From Megascapheus bottae (taxonomy: Eukaryota > Chordata > Mammalia > Rodentia > Geomyidae): a stretch of DNA of 64,000 nucleotides. The notes beneath the pieces are model-generated. The model was not told the DNA's origin. It worked only from the letters and a program-made list of their open reading frames with translations, and ran no database searches. Within the stretch, counting starts at the first letter, position 1; each line of letters opens with the position of its first letter. Both the position numbers and the translations under genes were made by a program. The stretch lies in the NCBI GenBank assembly GCA_024803745.1, contig JANJXV010000014.1, forward strand, positions 62,001 to 126,000. Direction: 5' to 3'. Below are positions 57,306 to 64,000 of this stretch, piece by piece.

Positions 57306-59312
57306 TTGTTTTTCTCTTCTCAGATATAAAGTTCAATCATATGACATGATTTATTGGTTAGCTCATGGACTCAGCTCCTAAAAACCTGCTGAGACATATA
57401 TATACGAGATTTTTGAGAAATGAGTATGACATAGCAATGATTTAGTATTTCAAGATTCAAATCAGGCTACAAAGTAAACATTAATCAGTTTTTTAAAAGT
57501 ATTCTCAGATTTTTTAATATTTTTATGCATTTAATTTTTTCTACTTTTTTGAATTTACTAGGCATTTCAGTTGAATAAAAATTAAGTAAGTAATAGATAA
57601 ATAGATTGATAGCAAAATGAAGTTTGTGACACTGGTGAATTAACCAAGTTTCCCATTGGATTATACATTTTTATATCTTATCTTTATATTTGCTTGAGGC
57701 TACAACTTAGAATTCAGAGATGACGGTAAGTATGCAAATATCTTTTCCAAAGAGGGGTTTGCATTTGCTTAGCTACAAGAGAGAAAATAAAAACACTTTT
57801 CAATCTTCTCATGATTTCTTTTAATTTGTTGTTTCAAAAATATGGTTTACAATTTATTACTGAAATAAGAACCTAAAGTTTCTTAGTCTACAGATTCAAC
57901 CCTAACAAATACCTCTATTTCAGAATAATCCCTGCTAGAACTCTTATCTGTATTGTTAACATTTAGTTCCCTTTTTCTACTCACAAAGAAAACTTTCTTC
58001 CATGAGCCAAGGACCTATGAAAACATATCACAAAATCTTTTAACATTAAATAAATAAACTAGAAATCATTTATCTTCAATGAGGTAAGAAGCTGTAGAGC
58101 AAACAATTTCTCTTCCCATAAGGAATGCTTTTTTGTATCCTAGCAAAGTATGGAATGATTTTAGGATTAAAGGGAAGGGTGTTTACTTAGTTCTGCTTAG
58201 AGTTTATTTTTCCCCTACAAACAATGTGAATGCAATTTCAACCAGTTAAAATTTAATTAACTTGCTTGTTGAAACAAAATGACCTAATAAAGTTTTTAAT
58301 CTGAGAGTCTACATCTTCACACTGATGACCTTTTATTATCCACTCCCAGGCTAAAACTAGAATACAAAGAAGATGCAAATAAGTTGTTTTCCAAGTCAGG
58401 ATTCTATATCACCATGACTTTTCCATATGATTGTTGAAGGGTGTTGATGATGCAGGATTTGGAAAAGCAAAATATCTATCTGCCCAGAAAAAAAGAAATA
58501 GTTCTTAAAGTTCTGATTTTTAAAACTTGAAATCCTGTTAGAAATTTGGTACACATTTCCAGTTTTCTTTCTAAAGAAAAGAATTATCAGACTGTTAGTT
58601 ATATTCTGTATAAATATAAAACTATAACAGCAGTTTTTTATTAAGGAGTATGGACAAGAAGTGTGGATGTGTGACAATTTAGGCCTGCTTTTACCTTATT
58701 CTGAATTTTGGATTAGAAAAAAACAGCATGTCACATAATGAAAGTCATAATCACTGATTAAATGCTTTGAAAGGGAAAATAACTATTGATTTTTCCCTTC
58801 TTGGTGTCTCATTTGCTAAAAGCCAAGTAAGTGATCATGTTGATAAATAAACTCAAGAATAGCAAGATCTATCTGTGACCAATATATCCAGCATCAGGAA
58901 ATGATGAAACAATCACTCCTGTTCTGCCAGCTTACCCTAACATTACCTCTAAACATCATGGCAAGTTCATCCACACTAGGATTTCAAATGATTGTCTATG
59001 GACTTATCTATCCTTGAAGAACTTGGAGAACTGGACATGTAGCAGAGTGATGTATGTGTTTGTTGCAATCTCTTAAATCAGTTACTGAGTTCACTTTAGA
59101 ATTCTGTAGCTTTATTTATACCATTTCTATTATTTTCTATATGAATACAGACTCTGGCCTAACAAGTAAAGGAAAGTGGAAATAGATTAGAGTTCTTCAC
59201 TTGGCTTATTACGGTTCAGCATTGAGAGTTTTTACATCCCAATCCTGAACCAAAGCTTCAAAACTGGTGAACTTGCATACTTCTTCATCTATTTATTTTC
59301 CTCCTATGTATA
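57306..59312. other. Single-copy AT-rich DNA
   Basis: About 2 kb free of recognisable repeats; no gene seen. Confidence 0.5.
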
Positions 59313-59328
59313 CCAAATTCATACTTTT

Positions 59329-59516
59329 TTTGCCAGTCCTGGGCTTGGGCTCAGGGCCTGAGCACTGTCCCTGGATTTTCTCAAGGCTAGGGCTCTACCA
59401 CTTGAGCCACAGCACCACTTCTGGCTTTTTTCTATGTATGTGGTACTGAGGAATCGAACCCAGGTCTTCGTGCATGCTAGGCAAGCACTCTACCACTAGG
59501 CCAAACTCCCGGCCCC
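59329..59516 (-). repeat. IDL-Geo SINE
   Basis: Full dimer in reverse, near consensus. TSD CCAAATTCATA[CT]TTT (starting 59313 and 59517). The closest SINE to the NXPH1 3' end. Confidence 0.96.
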
Positions 59517-59531
59517 CCAAATTCATATTTT

Positions 59532-60049
59532 TAAAAGAAATAATGCCTACTCATTATGCTTTCTAGTCATTGGATTCCATCAGCTACTGGTAAATAAAGC
59601 ATTGAAAGCTTACATTGCTTTTGTAGATAACTTGAGCTGAATCATCACAGTAGAAGTACAGAAACTCAGTCACAAACTTCAGATACCTTGGCATTTCTTC
59701 TAAAAATATATGACCTTCACTTCAGTCTTTCTACCAAATAAAGACTGTTTAAGGAAAGAAATTCAACTATTTATAATTAACTAGGAGACTTCAATTATCT
59801 CCGATGTTCATTGATTTTCTTTTTCTGAATCGATAGCATGACAATAAACCAAAAAATGTGTGTGATGTTACATGCCATAATTATTTCCCAGGCCTGAGAC
59901 TGCAACTCTTACTTTGTTTTGATTGGGCAACTAATAGTAATTTAGATAACTCTGTTCAAATTTAAAGACATGAGATTCAAAACCTTGACTGTATTTCACC
60001 ACATTCTTCTTGACAGAACCATTTAAATCACCATCTTACACACATACAT
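59532..60049. other. Single-copy DNA just downstream of NXPH1
   Basis: Nothing recognised. If polyadenylation is further downstream than inferred, part of this would be 3' UTR. Confidence 0.45.
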
Positions 60050-61223
60050 ATTGAAACTCAACTTTCAGGGTTTATTTTTTTATATACATTTCTTTTTATC
60101 CAGAAATAAAATATCTAAACACAGACAGTGTAATGTTGTATATGTATAGCTTTCAACAATACTTGAGCTGAATAAATGTTTTGTACATAAGTTTGTTTTT
60201 TTAATGGATTTCACAGCTACATTGATAAAATGGATTCCTCAGATCCTTTTTTTTTTCATTTTAACCAATAACAGGCAGAGAGACAAGTACAATTTAATAT
60301 TAATAAGCAGCTCAAATAACACTTGGTTAAACTATGTACAATACAAACCATTCATACAAATGAAGACTAGGATATTGAATTTGTTACAATATGTGTAGTA
60401 AAGATAAGACAGACACTTAATAACTTACATGGTGTCTGCCAGGTGTTTCCCTTCTTGTATAATGATCAGAACTTGTTTAAATGGTCTTAACTGATCTTGA
60501 CTTCACAAGTGTCCAGTGATTGGTGATGCAACCTGTAATCCCAATGTAAATTCCAAATGTTTGCTCACCTTTACTGAGAACAGGCTCCCTCTACAGAAAA
60601 AAACAAAGCCATCTTGTATCACCGTGAATGTGCCTAGTGTATGCTGGGGGTGTGGCGGGGGGGGGGGGGAATGTTAACTACACTGTTGTGTTTATAAAGT
60701 AAAGAATACTGAGCTCTAAAGACAATTTTTTCCATTATAACAAGCATATACTCCTACAGTAGTATTTACCAGTACAGCTACTCCAAGCAGCAGGAATGCA
60801 TAAGTGGGAATTACTGATTAGCATGGACTCAACAGCAAGTGTTAGAGACATTCTATGTCTAGTTAATCCTTTTGATCATAGTTTTTCCTGAACCATTATG
60901 AGTCAAATAGTGAAAGCCCTCTCAACAGGAGCCATGATAGATGCAAGCTGAAATGTGCATGACCATGTGTTTGTGTGCCTCTATATGTGAGAGCATTTCT
61001 TCGAGTGTGACTTGAAAATCTGTGATGTTCTACAGTATACTGAGAGATGAAGCTGACTGGGCAGAAATTACATCAGATTGTTTTCCACTAGCGTATTGGC
61101 AGCCAGTCGACAAGAGCAGCAGAGTAGACACATTCCAGGCAACAGATGTGACCTTCTTTGAGGTAACAGCCCTATCATATGACCTTTAATTCCTCAGGTT
61201 CAGTCTCACCCTCTTGTTCTTCC
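60050..61223 (-). other. NXPH1: NXPH1 3' UTR (inferred)
   Basis: This is the stretch between the stop codon and the first canonical polyadenylation hexamer downstream on the minus strand. It contains no recognisable SINE or L1, unlike the DNA below 59.6 kb, as expected for a constrained UTR. It holds a 13-base G run on the plus strand (C13 in the mRNA sense) at 60657-60669. The exact 3' end is inferred, and ATTAAA variants at about 60293-60298 and 60200-60205 could give shorter ends. Confidence 0.6.
60071..60076 (-). terminator. NXPH1: Candidate NXPH1 polyadenylation signal (AATAAA)
   Basis: TTTATT on plus reads AATAAA on minus, about 1.15 kb past the stop codon. A moderately GT-containing stretch follows on the minus strand below 60040. 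This is the first canonical hexamer I see downstream of the stop. Confidence 0.55.
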
Positions 61224-62048
<825 letters not shown>

Positions 62049-63295
62049 TCAGTCCTTCCTCAGAGGTTTAGGATTAAATGATGAACTTTTTTGGTTTAAA
62101 AGGTGCCTACAGCATATGGCCAATATTTATTCAGATGTGATAAATCACTTCTGTTTTGAGATAGCAGTGCAAGAGGGAAGATGTGGGTGAACAAAATTCA
62201 CTAGAATTACCTAAAAAAAAAACTATATAAAAACATTGACTAATGTACAAAAAGGCCCCCAAGCATGAGTTAAATTCAATTCAAACAGAAGCCAAACTAA
62301 ATGAATTATGTGTTAGCATCCAAACCTCTTTTGGATTAAATTTTATATATCATTGCATTCCCTTCCTGCTTCAAAAGCATCATAATTTTAAAACTACTTT
62401 CTCCTTAGAATACTAATTGACACTATAGACTTTGGTTTTCAGGGCAATTACTGTATAAGAAAAAAATAATTTTTCAAAGAGACCTGTATAGTATATTTTA
62501 ACTGATTAAAATACAATCAAATGTTATTATCAACAGCCCAAAAGAGCAAACATATTAGATAAAGCAAATCTCTTTTTTTAAAGTTTTCAGGGCTTAAAAT
62601 GTGGTCTAATGGAAAAGGGGGACATAAATTAAGACATCTGATATTCCATGTCTTAGCTTTCAATCTCCAAAAGCAAACAGTACACAGCAGATCAGTACTG
62701 GTTAGATTTCAAGTCACAATCAGAATCTGTTCTTTTGAGACCTCCTTTTGACCCATTGGGCAAAATTGGTTCCACAGCTAAATCAAAGTTCAAAAGAACT
62801 AGTGTGACAATGATGTCATTGATCTAGAGTTGAAGCAGTGGCTTTCCACCTTGACATAATGGATTTGGGATGGAAGTGAAGTATAACTCAAGATCCTTGC
62901 CTTCTGTCAAAGCAGGTAAGGCATTTAACATGCAGACTTGATAGGCTAAGTCAGGTCTGCTGAAAGGAATCCCCAGATGCTCATTAGAAAGCTAAATTTC
63001 ACAATACACCTCTGTTTACAGGACATGCAGAACCAATCCTTAAAGCCCTCTGAGTCCATCTCACACATGAGCCTGATCACCACTCAGACAGCTCACTGAA
63101 CTCCAGTCTACTTCTTGGCTATTTACAAAATTAATGGTCGTTAAAGTCAGTCAGGCCTATTTAGGGGTTAGAGCTGCACCCTAGAAACATCACCACTGAT
63201 TCAGACATACTAGCCTTTTTTGTGTGTTCTAACAATGTCTAACCCAATACCTAGTAAACAAGACTATAAACGTTAGGCAAGACTCCCTGAGATTC

Positions 63296-63485
63296 TCTAC
63301 CAGATCTGTTACCTCCTATCTGTGCATCCTTGTTCAAGTTATTAGCCTCCATTCACCTCATGTTCCCTCCTCTGCAAAATGAAGGTAATAATGGTATTGT
63401 AAGAATTAAAGAAATTAAAGCATATGAAATCTTTACAATAGTAGCTAATACACGGGAAGATCTCAGTATATTGAGCTATTTTTAC
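63296..63485 (+). repeat. MIR SINE fragment in NXPH1 intron
   Basis: The order of blocks follows the MIR sense strand: a 'CTTGTTCAAGTTATTAGCCT' block like the MIR core, a 'CCTCTGCAAAATGAAGG' block, a run of 'taataatggta', then the attaaa-rich part. It is diverged, as expected for a pan-mammalian element. Confidence 0.75.
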
Positions 63486-64000
63486 AAATTTGTGCTTGGA
63501 GACCTTTTTAAAACATTGTCAAGTGATACATCCAGGATTCTAGTGCAGTTAGATACTGAAACCAGATGCTTGGAATCTGGAAAAAAATAGCTTCCTTCTG
63601 GGGAAGGATGCATAAAATCTTGGTAATCTGCTGGAACAAAGTCTATGTTTTCTCATCTTGCCTTGTTACAAATACTCTGAGATCTGAGCAATCTTTCCTA
63701 CAAACAAATAGTTAATTTCTTGTCTAGTCCAAACTGAGACACTCTGAGGGGTGTGCAAACATTTAAACTTCAGAAAGAATACTAGCCCCGGTTTGTCTAT
63801 CATCAGTGGTGCTGAATTTAAATTTTCACAAATTTATCCCCACTTTAACTCACGGCTACTAAGATAAATAAAGCTTTACCATGGGTTTACATGTCTCTGC
63901 AACCTACAAAGCCAAAACTATAACAGTGGGTAGGCTAACACAAAAGCTCTGTTAATTATTTCAGGAGACTCGCCTCTGTCCTTTTGTATCAATTTTCAAA

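Overview
The window is mammalian nuclear DNA from a rodent, most likely a geomyoid (kangaroo rat, pocket mouse or pocket gopher). The main evidence is a dense population of a dimeric SINE, about 19 copies on both strands. Its left monomer is ID-like (tRNA-Ala derived) and its right monomer is the 'Geo' unit. This is the IDL-Geo family described from Geomyoidea. The DNA is AT-rich, repeat-dense and almost gene-free. There are no bacterial-style operons, no CRISPR arrays and no standard RNA genes.

Only one functional protein-coding segment is visible: the last coding exon of NXPH1 (neurexophilin-1) on the minus strand at 61224-61985. It encodes residues 19-271 of an expected 271-residue secreted alpha-neurexin ligand. 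A 3' UTR of about 1.2 kb is inferred to run to a polyadenylation signal at 60071-60076, and intron sequence runs from 61986 to the end of the window. Everything from 1 to about 60050 lies downstream of NXPH1. In human the corresponding region is a large gene desert, which agrees with the absence of other genes here.

Layout. 1-9.5 kb: a young L1 3' fragment with an exact target-site duplication (TSD), old L1 tails, a probable L2, SINEs, and a probable solo retroviral LTR at 9009-9476. 9.5-20 kb: a dead processed pseudogene of RSL24D1 (about 12520-13300, minus), several L1 tails, and a three-layer nested insertion at 19272-19985. 20-33 kb: long AT-rich, mostly single-copy DNA with a diverged local duplication (20970-21060 / 21321-21408). 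33.4-35.1 kb: L1 ORF2 and 3' UTR on plus. 36-45 kb: SINEs, L1 tails, a minus-strand L1 with an internal deletion (42140-43640), and a repeat-free block rich in TAAT motifs at 39805-40500 that looks like a conserved enhancer candidate. 45-60 kb: more SINEs with clear TSDs, a clear MIR, a nested SINE pair, microsatellites and single-copy DNA. 60-64 kb: the NXPH1 3' end.

I found no previously undescribed biological system. The most interesting signals are evolutionary: a second dimeric SINE in which the same Geo unit is joined to a B1/7SL-like unit, with two subfamilies; a possible L1 3' transduction carrying an ID element; an L1 with a very long diverged TSD; a possible substitution in mature NXPH1; and candidate regulatory elements in the flanking desert. 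All family assignments are by eye, with no database search.
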